Assembly: GCF_014645495.1 (NCBI RefSeq)
Contig: NZ_BMLV01000002.1
Location: 1 to 64,000 of the forward strand
DNA from: Cloacibacterium rupense
GTDB taxonomy: Bacteria; Bacteroidota; Bacteroidia; Flavobacteriales; Weeksellaceae
Reading direction: 5' to 3'
DNA length: 64,000 bases
The notes beneath the pieces were generated by a model. That model saw nothing but the letters and a program-made list of their open reading frames with translations. It was not told the origin of the DNA and searched no databases. Made by a program: the position numbers and the translations under genes. Below are positions 36,959-45,379 of the stretch, piece by piece (position 1 is the stretch's first letter; the number at the start of each line of letters is the position of its first letter).

Positions 36959-36989
36959 CAAAATTATAAAAATTTATTGGATATCCAAA
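36959..36989 (-). promoter_or_regulatory. Promoter of the T9SS client operon
   Basis: TTTG (complement of 36986-36989), a 19-base spacer, then TAATTTTG (complement of 36959-36966). The roughly 35-base leader contains a small hairpin (AAGAAG/CTTCTT). Confidence 0.7.
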
Positions 36990-36999
36990 TTTTTAACGC

Positions 37000-38190
37000 T
37001 TAAATAATGGATTTAACATCATCTTCATCAATAATTAATGATGAATTAAGGGTATCAATATCAAACATATAGTTTTCTAAGACCTTTTCTGTCGTTCCCC
37101 TAAGCCCTCTAGCACCAAGACCTTTGTCTATTGTATACTCTACTATTTTTTCTAAAGCCCTGTCTTTAAATCCTATATCAATTCCGTCTAATCTAAATAG
37201 CTCTGTGTATTGATTAATAATAGAATTTTTAGGTTCTTTCAAAATTCTTAGTAAGGTTTCCTTGGTAAGTTTATCTAAGTAAGTCACAATAGGAAATCTT
37301 CCCAAAAGTTCTGGTATAAGTCCAAAACTTTTAAGGTCAGATGAATTCAATTTTTCTAAGATGTAATCATCACCCTCAGTTTTATTGATTTTTTCTGAAC
37401 TAAAACCAATAGCTTGTTTGTTTAATCTTCTTTCGATAATTTCTTTTATACCATCAAAAGCACCACCAGCAATAAACAAAATATTTTGTGTATTTACTTG
37501 GATATATTTTTGGTCAGGGTGCTTTCTGCCACCTTGCGGTGGTACATTTACAATACTTCCTTCCAAAAGCTTTAACAAACCCTGCTGTACACCCTCACCA
37601 GAAACATCTCTTGTAATACTTGGATTATCTGATTTTCTGGCAATTTTATCTATTTCATCAATAAAAACAATTCCTTTTTCCGCCTTTTCCACATCATAAT
37701 CAGCGACCATTAAAAGTCTAGAAAGAATACTTTCAACATCTTCACCTACGTAACCAGCTTCTGTAAGAATCGTAGCGTCTACAATACAAAACGGAACATT
37801 TAATTGTTTAGCTATGGTTTTAGCAAGCAATGTCTTACCAGTTCCTGTTTCACCCACCATAATGATGTTTGACTTTTCTATTTCTACAGATTTATTTTCG
37901 TCTTCGTTATGTAAAAGTCTTTTGTAATGATTATACACAGCTATAGATAGTTGTTTTTTAGCTTTATCCTGTCCTATGACATATTCATCTAAAAACGCTT
38001 TTATTTCTCTCGGCTTTTTGAGTTCTTCTATAGATTGAGCTGGCGCAAAAGAATCTGCCCCTACGCTTTCTTTTACAATAGCATGGGCTTGCTCTACACA
38101 GTTTTCGCAGATATAACCATCTTTACCAGAAATTAAAATTTCTACTTCACTTTTTTTTCTGCCACAAAATGAACATTGATTTGGATTCAT
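37000..38190 (-). CDS. clpX: ATP-dependent Clp protease ATP-binding subunit ClpX
   Basis: A 396-residue AAA+ unfoldase. The N-terminal C4 zinc finger has Cys6, Cys9, Cys28 and Cys31. The Walker A motif is GETGTGKTLLAKT, Walker B GIVFIDEIDKIARK, the pore loop GYVGEDVE and sensor 2 GLGARGLRG. It feeds substrates to ClpP, which is not in the window. The IGF-type ClpP-docking loop appears as KQAIGFSSE. Length is slightly short of the usual 410-425 but complete. Confidence 0.97.
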   Translation of the reverse strand: MNPNQCSFCGRKKSEVEILISGKDGYICENCVEQAHAIVKESVGADSFAPAQSIEELKKPREIKAFLDEYVIGQDKAKKQLSIAVYNHYKRLLHNEDENKSVEIEKSNIIMVGETGTGKTLLAKTIAKQLNVPFCIVDATILTEAGYVGEDVESILSRLLMVADYDVEKAEKGIVFIDEIDKIARKSDNPSITRDVSGEGVQQGLLKLLEGSIVNVPPQGGRKHPDQKYIQVNTQNILFIAGGAFDGIKEIIERRLNKQAIGFSSEKINKTEGDDYILEKLNSSDLKSFGLIPELLGRFPIVTYLDKLTKETLLRILKEPKNSIINQYTELFRLDGIDIGFKDRALEKIVEYTIDKGLGARGLRGTTEKVLENYMFDIDTLNSSLIIDEDDVKSII

Positions 38191-38206
38191 TATATATAAA
38201 TTTTAA

Positions 38207-38238
38207 AAAACTCAAATTCCTGAAAGAATTTGAGTTTT
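38207..38238 (-). terminator. Terminator after the HIT gene
   Basis: A perfect 13-bp stem (38207-38219 with 38226-38238, AAAACTCAAATTC/GAATTTGAGTTTT) and a six-base loop, downstream of the HIT gene and upstream of clpX. Confidence 0.75.
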
Positions 38239-38244
38239 AGATTT

Positions 38245-38634
38245 TTATTGATTTACAATTTTATCTTGTATTTCTCTATATTGTTCAGGGCTTAGTTTTA
38301 ATCTTTCATTACCAAAATTAAGGTCTTGCATACTATTGAGTGGCACCAAATGTATATGAGCATGTGGCACTTCAATACCAACTACAGCAACACCTACTCT
38401 TATGCACGGTATTGCTTTTCCTACTTTTTTGGCTACATCTTGAGCAAACGCCCAAAGATTTTTAAATTCTTCAGATTCTAGATCAAAAATTAAATCTACT
38501 TCTTTTTTAGGAATAACCAATGTATGACCTTCCACCAATGGCATAGCATCTAAAATAGCGATATGATTTTCATCTTCGGCTATTTTATAACAAGGGATTT
38601 CTCCGTTTATTATTTTTGTGAAAATAGTACTCAT
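38245..38634 (-). CDS. HIT family nucleotide-binding protein
   Basis: A 129-residue histidine-triad protein with HAHIHLVPL as the HIT motif and the N-terminal pattern TIFTKIINGEIPCYKIAED. These proteins hydrolyse adenosine phosphoramidates and AMP-lysine-type compounds in the cytoplasm. It lies 24 bases downstream of greA and probably shares its transcript. Confidence 0.94.
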   Translation of the reverse strand: MSTIFTKIINGEIPCYKIAEDENHIAILDAMPLVEGHTLVIPKKEVDLIFDLESEEFKNLWAFAQDVAKKVGKAIPCIRVGVAVVGIEVPHAHIHLVPLNSMQDLNFGNERLKLSPEQYREIQDKIVNQ

Positions 38635-38658
38635 GATAATAAGATAAACCTAAGAAAC

Positions 38659-39138
38659 TTATAATGAAATATCTAAAACTTCAAATGAAAGTTTATTTCC
38701 GTTTGGCAATACTATTTCTGCAGTTTCGCCTATAACTTTACCAAGCAAACCTTTAGCAATAGGAGTATTAACAGAAATCTTTCCTGTTTTTATATCAGAT
38801 TCATTATCAGGTACTAAAGTAAACTTTTGTTCCTGCTTTGTCGCATTATTTTTAAGACGAACTGTACAAAGAATAGAAACTTTAGAAGTATCTAACTGGC
38901 TGCCATCTATCACTTTAGAATTCGCAATAGTATCTTTTAATTTAGAAATTTTCATTTCTAGCATACCTTGAGCCTCTTTAGCTGCATCATATTCAGCATT
39001 TTCAGAAAGATCACCTTTGTCTCTAGCTTCTGCAATTTGTTGAGTGATTTTTGGCCTTTCTATACTCTCTAGCTGCTCCAATTCAGCTTTCATTTTTTCT
39101 AAGCCTTCTTTGGTTACATAATTTATAACTTTGCTCAT
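38659..39138 (-). CDS. greA: Transcription elongation factor GreA
   Basis: 159 residues from ATG 39138 (MSKVINYVTKEGLEK), the start that matches the family. A longer in-frame ATG at 39198 would add 20 residues and put the leader hairpin inside the coding region. The N-terminal coiled coil (RPKITQQIAEARDKGDLSENAEYDAAKE) carries the acidic tip residues that stimulate RNA cleavage in backtracked polymerase. The C-terminal FKBP-like domain ends GNKLSFEVLDISL. Confidence 0.96.
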   Translation of the reverse strand: MSKVINYVTKEGLEKMKAELEQLESIERPKITQQIAEARDKGDLSENAEYDAAKEAQGMLEMKISKLKDTIANSKVIDGSQLDTSKVSILCTVRLKNNATKQEQKFTLVPDNESDIKTGKISVNTPIAKGLLGKVIGETAEIVLPNGNKLSFEVLDISL

Positions 39139-39172
39139 ATCTCGTTTATTTAGCGTTAGTATAAAAAAATAA

Positions 39173-39188
39173 TCCGACCTTTGTCGGA
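39173..39188 (-). promoter_or_regulatory. Attenuator-like hairpin in the greA leader
   Basis: A GC-rich hairpin TCCGAC/GTCGGA (39173-39178 with 39183-39188) lies between the promoter and the greA ATG. On the minus strand it is followed by TTATTTTTTTAT. This is a terminator-like structure inside the roughly 68-base leader. Confidence 0.6.
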
Positions 39189-39213
39189 CAATATTCATTA
39201 ATTTTTCGAGTTA

Positions 39214-39247
39214 CAAAGATAACACTTATTTTTATATGAAAACAAAA
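39214..39247 (-). promoter_or_regulatory. Promoter of greA
   Basis: TTTTG (complement of 39243-39247), about 21 bases, then TATCTTTG (complement of 39214-39221), an exact -7 match. The transcript would start near 39207. Confidence 0.7.
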
Positions 39248-39688
39248 TTTATCAAGATACTAGCCTCAATAATATTGGTTATCAGTTTATTAAAAATATT
39301 CTATTCTTGTGGAAATAGAGAAGAAACCACCCAATGCTTCCCTAATCAACTCATTTCTGTTCAAATTAACATTAATCTCCCTGCATACTATCAGTTACAA
39401 AACATTGGGGGATGGATTTATCTTTCAGAACAACAATCTGGCACTAGAGGACTAATTATCACCCGTACACCATCTGGCTTCAAAATATATGATCGAAACG
39501 CTCCTCATATTTGTCCAGATACAAATACAACTTTAGAAGTAGAAGGTGGCACGCTAGTAATTTGTAAAAAAGATAATGCAAAATGGTTTCTAAACAGTGG
39601 CGCTCCAGCAGAAATTAGTCCGTATCCTCTTAAGCAATATTTCTATAGTTTTAATGCCTCCACCAATGTTTTGAACATTTATAATTAA
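39236..39688 (+). CDS. Rieske-fold-like lipoprotein with altered metal ligands
   Basis: A 150-residue exported, possibly lipid-anchored protein (N-terminal hydrophobic helix to Cys25; FYSC is a poor lipobox). The part from residue about 55 resembles the Rieske fold, ending SPYPLKQYFYSFNASTNVLNI as Rieske domains do. Where Rieske proteins have Cys-x-His and Cys-x-x-His, this one has Cys93-Pro-Asp95 and Cys110-Lys-Lys-Asp113. It is therefore unlikely to hold a normal 2Fe-2S cluster. It lies four bases before dtd. Function unknown; the fold call is by pattern only. Confidence 0.6.
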   Translation: MKTKFIKILASIILVISLLKIFYSCGNREETTQCFPNQLISVQININLPAYYQLQNIGGWIYLSEQQSGTRGLIITRTPSGFKIYDRNAPHICPDTNTTLEVEGGTLVICKKDNAKWFLNSGAPAEISPYPLKQYFYSFNASTNVLNIYN

Positions 39689-39692
39689 TGAA

Positions 39693-40142
39693 ATGAAAAT
39701 AGTAGTACAAAGAGTAAAAAATGCTAATGTAAAAGTAGATGGAAAGATTGTAGGTGAAATTTCTGAGGGACTAATGTTACTAATTGGAGTATGTGAAGAT
39801 GATGAAAAAAGTGATGCAGATTGGCTAGTAAAGAAAATTTTAGACTTAAGAATCTTTTCTGATAATGACGGCAAAATGAATCTTTCTGTGAAGGATATTT
39901 CGGGAGAAATCTTATGTATTAGTCAATTTACATTAATCTCTGATTACAAAAAAGGCAATAGACCATCATACATCAGAGCTGCAAAACCAGAAAAAGCAAT
40001 TCCGCTGTTTGATTATGTAAAAGATGAGTTAAAGAAATCTGACTTAAAAATAGAAAGTGGGATTTTCGGAGCAGACATGAAAGTCTCTTTATTAAATGAC
40101 GGCCCAGCAACTCTGGTTTTAGACAGTAAAACAAAGGCATAA
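39693..40142 (+). CDS. dtd: D-aminoacyl-tRNA deacylase
   Basis: A 149-residue homodimeric proofreading enzyme that removes D-amino acids (and glycine from tRNA-Ala) in the cytoplasm. Family blocks are VVQRVKNANVKVDGKIVGEI, the catalytic SQFTL with KGNRPSY, and the cross-subunit Gly-Pro motif in LLNDGPATLVLDS. Length is standard. A bidirectional terminator follows, with tRNA-His converging from the other side. Confidence 0.96.
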   Translation: MKIVVQRVKNANVKVDGKIVGEISEGLMLLIGVCEDDEKSDADWLVKKILDLRIFSDNDGKMNLSVKDISGEILCISQFTLISDYKKGNRPSYIRAAKPEKAIPLFDYVKDELKKSDLKIESGIFGADMKVSLLNDGPATLVLDSKTKA

Positions 40143-40144
40143 AA

Positions 40145-40169
40145 AAAGCATCCATATTTAGGATGCTTT
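40145..40169. terminator. Bidirectional terminator between dtd and tRNA-His
   Basis: A 9-bp stem (40145-40153 with 40161-40169, AAAGCATCC/GGATGCTTT), followed by TTTTTT on the plus strand and preceded by A's that give a T-run on the minus strand. Confidence 0.85.
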
Positions 40170-40176
40170 ATTTTTT

Positions 40177-40252
<76 letters not shown>

Positions 40253-40266
40253 ATTTTTTGCGTGTG

Positions 40267-40299
40267 CAAATATATAATTTTTTTTGAACAATTAACAAA
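40267..40299 (-). promoter_or_regulatory. Promoter of tRNA-His
   Basis: TTTG (complement of 40296-40299), a 21-base spacer, then TATATTTG (complement of 40267-40274), followed by CACACGC. The -33 element lies inside the 3' end of bshB1. Confidence 0.75.
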
Positions 40300-41011
40300 T
40301 AATTCCGTCAAAATTTTTCAAAGCAATTAATTTTTCAGCAGTAAAGCCTTCTGCATAATCTACACCAGACAATCTTCCTAAATCCTGAGCTCTATAAGTA
40401 AGGCTTTCTAAAAAGTCTTTAGTGGCAATAGGAGTCATTGGCTCTGTAGAGTTTGGGTCATAAAATTGAGTTGCATAAGCCAAGCATGCTTCTATCTTTT
40501 TTTCTAAAAATCCTGTAATATCAATCACAAAATCTGGTTTTATATTTTTCCATTGTATGTAATGAAAAACTTGCTTTGGTCGCCAATTTTCTTGTTTTTC
40601 ACCATTTACTTCCGTTTCTATTTTAATCAAACCTGAAAGGAAACACGCATCAGAAGCTAATTTAGCAGCCTTTGCATGATCAGGATGCCTGTCATCTATG
40701 GCATTACAAAATACTATTTCTGGTCGATACTTTCTAACTGCTTTAATAATTCTTAGTTGATAGTCTTCCGAATTTACAATAAATCCATCTTTCATATTAA
40801 GATTTTCTCTGGCCGAAATTCCTAAAATTTCAGCAGCATTTTTTGCCTCTAAAGCTCTGGTTTCATGAGTACCTCTAGTCCCTAATTCCCCTTGGGTAAG
40901 GTCTATTATGGCTACTTTTTTTCCTTCGGAAATGAGTTTGGCAATGGTACCTCCGCAACCTAATTCTACATCATCAGGATGAGCACCTATGGCTAATACA
41001 TCTACTTTCAT
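40292..41011 (-). CDS. bshB1: Bacillithiol biosynthesis deacetylase BshB1
   Basis: A 239-residue PIG-L family zinc deacetylase that removes acetate from N-acetylglucosaminyl-malate in bacillithiol synthesis. The metal-binding motif is AIGAHPDDVELGCGGT and the second metal motif DRHPDH. TQGELGTRGTHETR is typical of BshB1. The other bacillithiol genes (bshA, bshC) are not here. A TAATTTTG box (complement of 41035-41042) just upstream suggests independent transcription. Confidence 0.94.
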   Translation of the reverse strand: MKVDVLAIGAHPDDVELGCGGTIAKLISEGKKVAIIDLTQGELGTRGTHETRALEAKNAAEILGISARENLNMKDGFIVNSEDYQLRIIKAVRKYRPEIVFCNAIDDRHPDHAKAAKLASDACFLSGLIKIETEVNGEKQENWRPKQVFHYIQWKNIKPDFVIDITGFLEKKIEACLAYATQFYDPNSTEPMTPIATKDFLESLTYRAQDLGRLSGVDYAEGFTAEKLIALKNFDGIIC

Positions 41012-41044
41012 AACTAAATTTGAAATTTGATGAACAAAATTAAA

Positions 41045-41071
41045 AAAACTCCTTAATTCTTAAGGAGTTTT
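41045..41071 (-). terminator. Terminator of the exb/tonB-pstS-TPR cluster
   Basis: A perfect 12-bp stem (41045-41056 with 41060-41071) and a three-base loop, followed by a T-run on the minus strand, directly after the TPR gene. Confidence 0.8.
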
Positions 41072-41075
41072 GATA

Positions 41076-42740
41076 TTATTTATTTAAAAGTTTTTGAAGA
41101 CTTAGCGCACTTTGATCAGTAGGTTTTATCGCAAGTGCTTTGTTTATGTTCTCTACTGCTTTAGCTTTATCTGCATCTTTCAATAAAAGTGCTACATTAT
41201 AATATGCTCCGTACAAATTATCTTGAAGCGGCTGTTGTTCTGCAACTGGTTTAGCCATTACCACATCTATATACTTCATGTATGCTAGAGCTGCTGGCTG
41301 ATTATAACCGCCTTTTTGAAGAGCGTAACCTTTACTATAATATGCTGGTTCCCATGTTGGCAACAATTCATTAATTTTTTGCCAAGTTAGAGCAGAACCT
41401 TCCCAGTTAGAAGCTGTCTCATAAGCTTGTGCTAAATTGAACAATACCGTAGTATCTTCTTTATTTACAGCTGCTTGCTTTTTCAATCCTTCTATGGTTT
41501 CATTAGTAGGACCTGCATCTGCTTTAGCTCTTAACTCACTAGCTCCACTTATTACTTTTGCGTATTCTGTATCCCAATTTAGAGTATCATCTTTAGCTGC
41601 TTTTACAACTGCCATTTTTTCTGCAGACTTCTGCATAAGAGTAGCTTTAGCTGTAGCATCTGCTTCTTTGGTTGCAAGCCCAGCATAGATTAGCGCTTCT
41701 AAACCTGAATCACTTGGTATAATTCTAGATTTTTCTATATTTTGCAGATAAGTTTCTAAATTGGTTTTAGCTCCTGCAAAATCATTATCTTCATATTGAA
41801 GGTAAGCTTTTAATTTGTACTTAATAGGATCTGAAACCTTATCAAAAACTTTATCTAAAGTAGCTTTAGACTCTGCGAAATCATTATTAATAAAATATAA
41901 TTTTGCTATTTCTAATGTAGTGCTAGGATCTTCATCAGCATATTTAGTATAATTGATTAGAGCTTTAGTAGTTTCTTCTGGTCTTTGAAAAACTCTATTA
42001 TACTCTGCTTGTGCTTTGTATGCTGGCGCATATGTAGGGTCTGTGCTTATCGCTTTATTTATATTTTCTTCAGCTTTTTTATATTGTTTAGCAGCCATCC
42101 AAAGTGTGGCCATTCTATAAAAAACTGAAGCCTTGTTCTTAGCTATAGAAGATGCATTTTCATATGCAGACATTGCACTACCTGGGTTCTTAATCATTCT
42201 ATATGCATCACCTAAAGTGTAATAATAATGAGCAGGTACACCATCTTTATCTGCTGCTTTTTGAATTGCTTTATCAAGATAAGTGATTGCTAAATTAGGA
42301 TCATTGCTATTCTCATACATAGATAAGGCTTCACCAATTCTATACAAAACCTCTGGGTCTTTTTCTCTAGAATCTTTTGCAATTTGGGTTAAATCTGTGA
42401 TAGCAGAAGCTTTCTGACCTTTACCAATTTTAATTGCTGCCAAACCAATTTTGTTTAAATAACTTTTAGAGTCTAGCGCTAGTCCTTTATCAAAATTTTC
42501 TTTTGCTTTATCAAAATTTGGTTCAAATTGAACTAAATATGCATTTCCTAGATAGAAATAATTTTCAGCAGAAGGTGATTTTGCTATCAATTGATTGAAA
42601 ACTTCTTTTGCCTTAGCATATTTATGACTATCTAAATAATTAATACCTTCCGCTACTGTTTGTGCGCTGGCAAAACTTAAAACAAAAGTTGCTGCCACAC
42701 TCATTACTACCTTTTTTGGTATATTAATACTATATTTCAT
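41076..42740 (-). CDS. Exported tetratricopeptide-repeat protein
   Basis: A 554-residue protein with a signal peptide (SVAATFVLSFASAQT) and about ten TPR units, e.g. AENYFYLGNAYLVQFEPNFDKAKENFDKGLALD, broken here only by short loops, and PAYYSKGYALQKGG. It is probably periplasmic or outer-membrane associated and acts as a scaffold. It is the last gene after exbB-exbD-exbD-tonB and a PstS-like protein, an arrangement I recall from related genomes. A TATTTTTG -7 box (complement of 42796-42803) may give it extra transcription. Confidence 0.85.
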   Translation of the reverse strand: MKYSINIPKKVVMSVAATFVLSFASAQTVAEGINYLDSHKYAKAKEVFNQLIAKSPSAENYFYLGNAYLVQFEPNFDKAKENFDKGLALDSKSYLNKIGLAAIKIGKGQKASAITDLTQIAKDSREKDPEVLYRIGEALSMYENSNDPNLAITYLDKAIQKAADKDGVPAHYYYTLGDAYRMIKNPGSAMSAYENASSIAKNKASVFYRMATLWMAAKQYKKAEENINKAISTDPTYAPAYKAQAEYNRVFQRPEETTKALINYTKYADEDPSTTLEIAKLYFINNDFAESKATLDKVFDKVSDPIKYKLKAYLQYEDNDFAGAKTNLETYLQNIEKSRIIPSDSGLEALIYAGLATKEADATAKATLMQKSAEKMAVVKAAKDDTLNWDTEYAKVISGASELRAKADAGPTNETIEGLKKQAAVNKEDTTVLFNLAQAYETASNWEGSALTWQKINELLPTWEPAYYSKGYALQKGGYNQPAALAYMKYIDVVMAKPVAEQQPLQDNLYGAYYNVALLLKDADKAKAVENINKALAIKPTDQSALSLQKLLNK

Positions 42741-42831
42741 ATCTAAATTTTTTCTTTAAAATTAATTCTTTATTCAGAATACACAATTTTCGCGCCAAAA
42801 ATAACTTAATTATGCCAAAATAAAAAATTTT

Positions 42832-43695
42832 TTATCTCATTTGTACTTCTCTTTTAAATATATTATAGGGTTGTAAGCCTTCTTTACTTACTACTATCTG
42901 CCCAATTTGAGTACACGAGAACCTAATAAAACCATTTCCTAGACCAAAATACCCCTCATTGGTCAAAAAATATAAAATTCTTGTAAATGGATATTTCATA
43001 TACCTAATATTTTCTTGATTAGGTAAATATGAATTTCCTTTTTCATCTACAACAGGTAAGATTTTAACTTTATTTCTTAAATTTTCTGCTTCTTTAGTGT
43101 ATGGATTCGAAAATGTGTTAAAACTAATAACCCCAATACTTTCCGGATATTTATCTATCTGAGAAATGATATTTTCATTTCCTTTAATTACAGAAAATTT
43201 CATTTCTGTGGGTTCTAATTTCAATTTTTGAGATATAAAATTGAAATTTCCAGTTCTGGCACCATCAAAAACAACTTTTCTGTCTTCGGATAAAAGTTCC
43301 TTTTTAAGCTCTTCTATCGTAATTGAATTTCTTGGTGAGTTTTTAGCTGTTACAAAAACTGTTGCATCACCTGCAAACTTTGCTGGTTCAAATGGTAGAT
43401 CAACCATTTCTTTGTAGAGATTTTTTTCCTTCTCTGTGAGCTCTCTAGACATCACAATTACTCTTACATTTTGCTTGAGTAAATCCATCAGTGCATAATC
43501 TTCTTTTTGGAAACGAACATTGATTTTCGTATCTGGATAAAATGCCATATATCTTTCAGCCAATGCAGTGGTTACATTCTTGAAAGACTCATCAGCTACT
43601 ACTACAATTTCTCCTTTATTAGGCGCGTTACCACTATCCTTAGAACAAGAAATTGTGATGAGTAACAAAGACAAAAAAATCAAAAACTTATTCAT
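42832..43695 (-). CDS. PstS-like solute-binding lipoprotein
   Basis: A 287-residue lipoprotein (ISC, Cys17) of the PstS phosphate-binding family: GEIVVVADESFKNVTTALAERY at the N-terminus, VIVMSRELTEKEK, the DGARTGNFNFISQ stretch and KYPFTRILYFLTNE near the C-terminus. No pstCAB transporter genes are adjacent. Instead it overlaps a small membrane protein and follows tonB, so it may serve a TonB-linked or sensing role rather than classic phosphate import. Confidence 0.82.
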   Translation of the reverse strand: MNKFLIFLSLLLITISCSKDSGNAPNKGEIVVVADESFKNVTTALAERYMAFYPDTKINVRFQKEDYALMDLLKQNVRVIVMSRELTEKEKNLYKEMVDLPFEPAKFAGDATVFVTAKNSPRNSITIEELKKELLSEDRKVVFDGARTGNFNFISQKLKLEPTEMKFSVIKGNENIISQIDKYPESIGVISFNTFSNPYTKEAENLRNKVKILPVVDEKGNSYLPNQENIRYMKYPFTRILYFLTNEGYFGLGNGFIRFSCTQIGQIVVSKEGLQPYNIFKREVQMR

Positions 43696-43876
43696 CTTTT
43701 TTTCTTAGAAAATTTAAAGCTCTAATAATTCTAAAAAATCCATATATAATGAGTACACCTCCTAATAAATATGGAATAATACCATCTAGGGTCACAACAA
43801 AGAACTTTTTAACGATTACAAAAATACCCAATGCAATGTAAAAAAAGCCTATTAATAAAGATAAAATATTAAACAT
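43688..43876 (-). CDS. Small two-helix membrane protein
   Basis: A 62-residue protein with two hydrophobic helices (about 5-26 and 33-52) and a basic C-terminal tail (FLRKKDE). Its end overlaps the start of the PstS-like gene by 8 bases, so translation is probably coupled. No family recognised. Its steady place between tonB and the PstS-like gene suggests a link with that lipoprotein. Confidence 0.65.
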   Translation of the reverse strand: MFNILSLLIGFFYIALGIFVIVKKFFVVTLDGIIPYLLGGVLIIYGFFRIIRALNFLRKKDE

Positions 43877-43891
43877 ATTGATTGATATAAA

Positions 43892-43915
43892 AATGAGAAG
43901 CTTTCGCTTCTCATT
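43892..43915 (-). terminator. Terminator after tonB
   Basis: A perfect 10-bp stem (43892-43901 with 43906-43915, AATGAGAAGC/GCTTCTCATT) with a TTTC loop. The downstream small gene begins about 15 bases later, so it may cut expression of the pstS part. Confidence 0.75.
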
Positions 43916-43942
43916 AAGATTTATTAGAAAAATTTCAAGATC

Positions 43943-44779
43943 TTATTCAAAATTCATCGTAATAGGCATCTTATATCTTTGTCTTACCGGCTGATCATTA
44001 ATCTTAGCTGGTTTCCACTTAGTTCTGACGCTTTTTACTGTTCTGATGGCTTCTTGATTAAAATCAGAATTTCCACCTTGAACTTTGATATCCGTAATAG
44101 AACCATCTCTTTCTACAATAAAAGTAACTGTAGCTTTAATAGTTCCTTCTCCTCCTTCCATTGCACTTGTATCAAAATTTTCAGAAAATTTGGTTCTGAA
44201 TGCTGACAAACCTCCTCCTGGGAATTCCGCATCTTGATCCACAGATTCATAAACTTCTGTAGTACTTGGCGCTTTAGATTCTACTGCAGCAGCTTTTGGC
44301 GGTGCCTGTACTGGCGGCGGTGCATAAGTTGTTTGCTTTACCCCTTCTTGATTGACAAGACCTGTTGTAGTTTCTAACTGCTTAGAAATTGGTGGTGGTG
44401 GAGTTTCCACTTTAGGTGCCTTCACTGGCTCAGGAACAACGTTTTGAATAATTTCAATTTTTTCTTCCTGTTTTGGTGGTGGTGGTGGTGGAGTTTCTTC
44501 TTTTTCAATTACTTCATCCTTTGGTTTTTCTTCTTCTGGAAGAATTTCCATTAGATTAGCATTTACTTCTTGTTTATCAGGTGCAGTTAATTGCTTAATC
44601 TTCATTATTACAAATGGTGTAATAGCAGCTAAACAAAACAATACCGTACCAATAATTACAGATTTTGTAAGGATTCTTCTGTAATTAGTTCTTAAATCAT
44701 AAGCACCATATTCCTTATTTCTATGCTCAAATACAATTTCATCTAATGATGGATTGTAATTTAAATTATCATTTTCCAT
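43943..44779 (-). CDS. tonB: Energy transducer TonB
   Basis: 278 residues from ATG 44779; the frame's earlier start is TTG. The N-terminal cytoplasmic stretch LDEIVFEHRNKEYGAYDLR is typical of Bacteroidota TonB. One transmembrane helix (about 38-58) follows, then a long Pro/Glu/Lys-rich periplasmic span (TPPPPPPKQEEK) and the C-terminal TonB domain (TFIVERDGSITDIKVQGG, RTKWKPAKINDQPVRQRYKMPITMNFE). It couples the proton gradient to receptors such as the two SusC proteins in this window. Confidence 0.95.
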   Translation of the reverse strand: MENDNLNYNPSLDEIVFEHRNKEYGAYDLRTNYRRILTKSVIIGTVLFCLAAITPFVIMKIKQLTAPDKQEVNANLMEILPEEEKPKDEVIEKEETPPPPPPKQEEKIEIIQNVVPEPVKAPKVETPPPPISKQLETTTGLVNQEGVKQTTYAPPPVQAPPKAAAVESKAPSTTEVYESVDQDAEFPGGGLSAFRTKFSENFDTSAMEGGEGTIKATVTFIVERDGSITDIKVQGGNSDFNQEAIRTVKSVRTKWKPAKINDQPVRQRYKMPITMNFE

Positions 44780-44803
44780 AATATTCAAAATGTTTTGAAA
44801 TTA

Positions 44804-45367
44804 TTATTTCGCTGGTGCTGGTGTAGAACCTCCAACTTTTTTATCGTAAATCACTTTTTCCCACGGCTTAATGTCTGTTACACCATACTGTTCAGATTTA
44901 GTAACTGCCATTTCATCTAAAATATCTACGAAATTCTTATATACAGCATCATCTGTAGGCTTAATAATTACAGTAAATTTAGTAACATCTTTAGCTCTAC
45001 GCTTTGCTTGCTCGATTACTTTTGTAATCCCTTCTCTATCAAAAGTAGTTTCCATCAATGTCTGCTCATTAAGACCAGCTTGATCTAACTGATGATAAAA
45101 AATTCTGTTATCTTTACCTATGATAAGAGAAATTGAGTTTGATAAATCAATCTCAGTCTGTTGAGGCTTGGGTTGATCTTTTTTTGGTTTAGCTGGTAAC
45201 CCAAGATCCATTACATTCGGTTTACTAAAAGTAGTAGTAAACATAAAGAATGTTATCAAAAGAAAACCTAAGTCTACCATAGGAGTCATATCGACTCTAG
45301 TACTCTGCTTTTTGGAGCGGACCTTGCCCCCCTTTTCGCTTTTATCTTGTACTTGTACTTCTGCCAT
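44804..45367 (-). CDS. exbD: Biopolymer transport protein ExbD (second copy)
   Basis: A 187-residue inner-membrane stator subunit. The single transmembrane helix holds the proton-carrying Asp in VDMTPMVDLGFLLITFFMF. A periplasmic domain follows and a basic N-terminus (KSEKGGKVRSKKQSTR) precedes it. It lies between the other ExbD and TonB in one operon. Two ExbD paralogues next to one ExbB are usual in Bacteroidota. Confidence 0.93.
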   Translation of the reverse strand: MAEVQVQDKSEKGGKVRSKKQSTRVDMTPMVDLGFLLITFFMFTTTFSKPNVMDLGLPAKPKKDQPKPQQTEIDLSNSISLIIGKDNRIFYHQLDQAGLNEQTLMETTFDREGITKVIEQAKRRAKDVTKFTVIIKPTDDAVYKNFVDILDEMAVTKSEQYGVTDIKPWEKVIYDKKVGGSTPAPAK

Positions 45368-45379
45368 TTCTTTTGTTAT

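Noticed and set aside
44380-44530. Proline-coding repeats in tonB
   Set aside because: This is the normal Pro-rich periplasmic span of TonB and not a separate repeat element.
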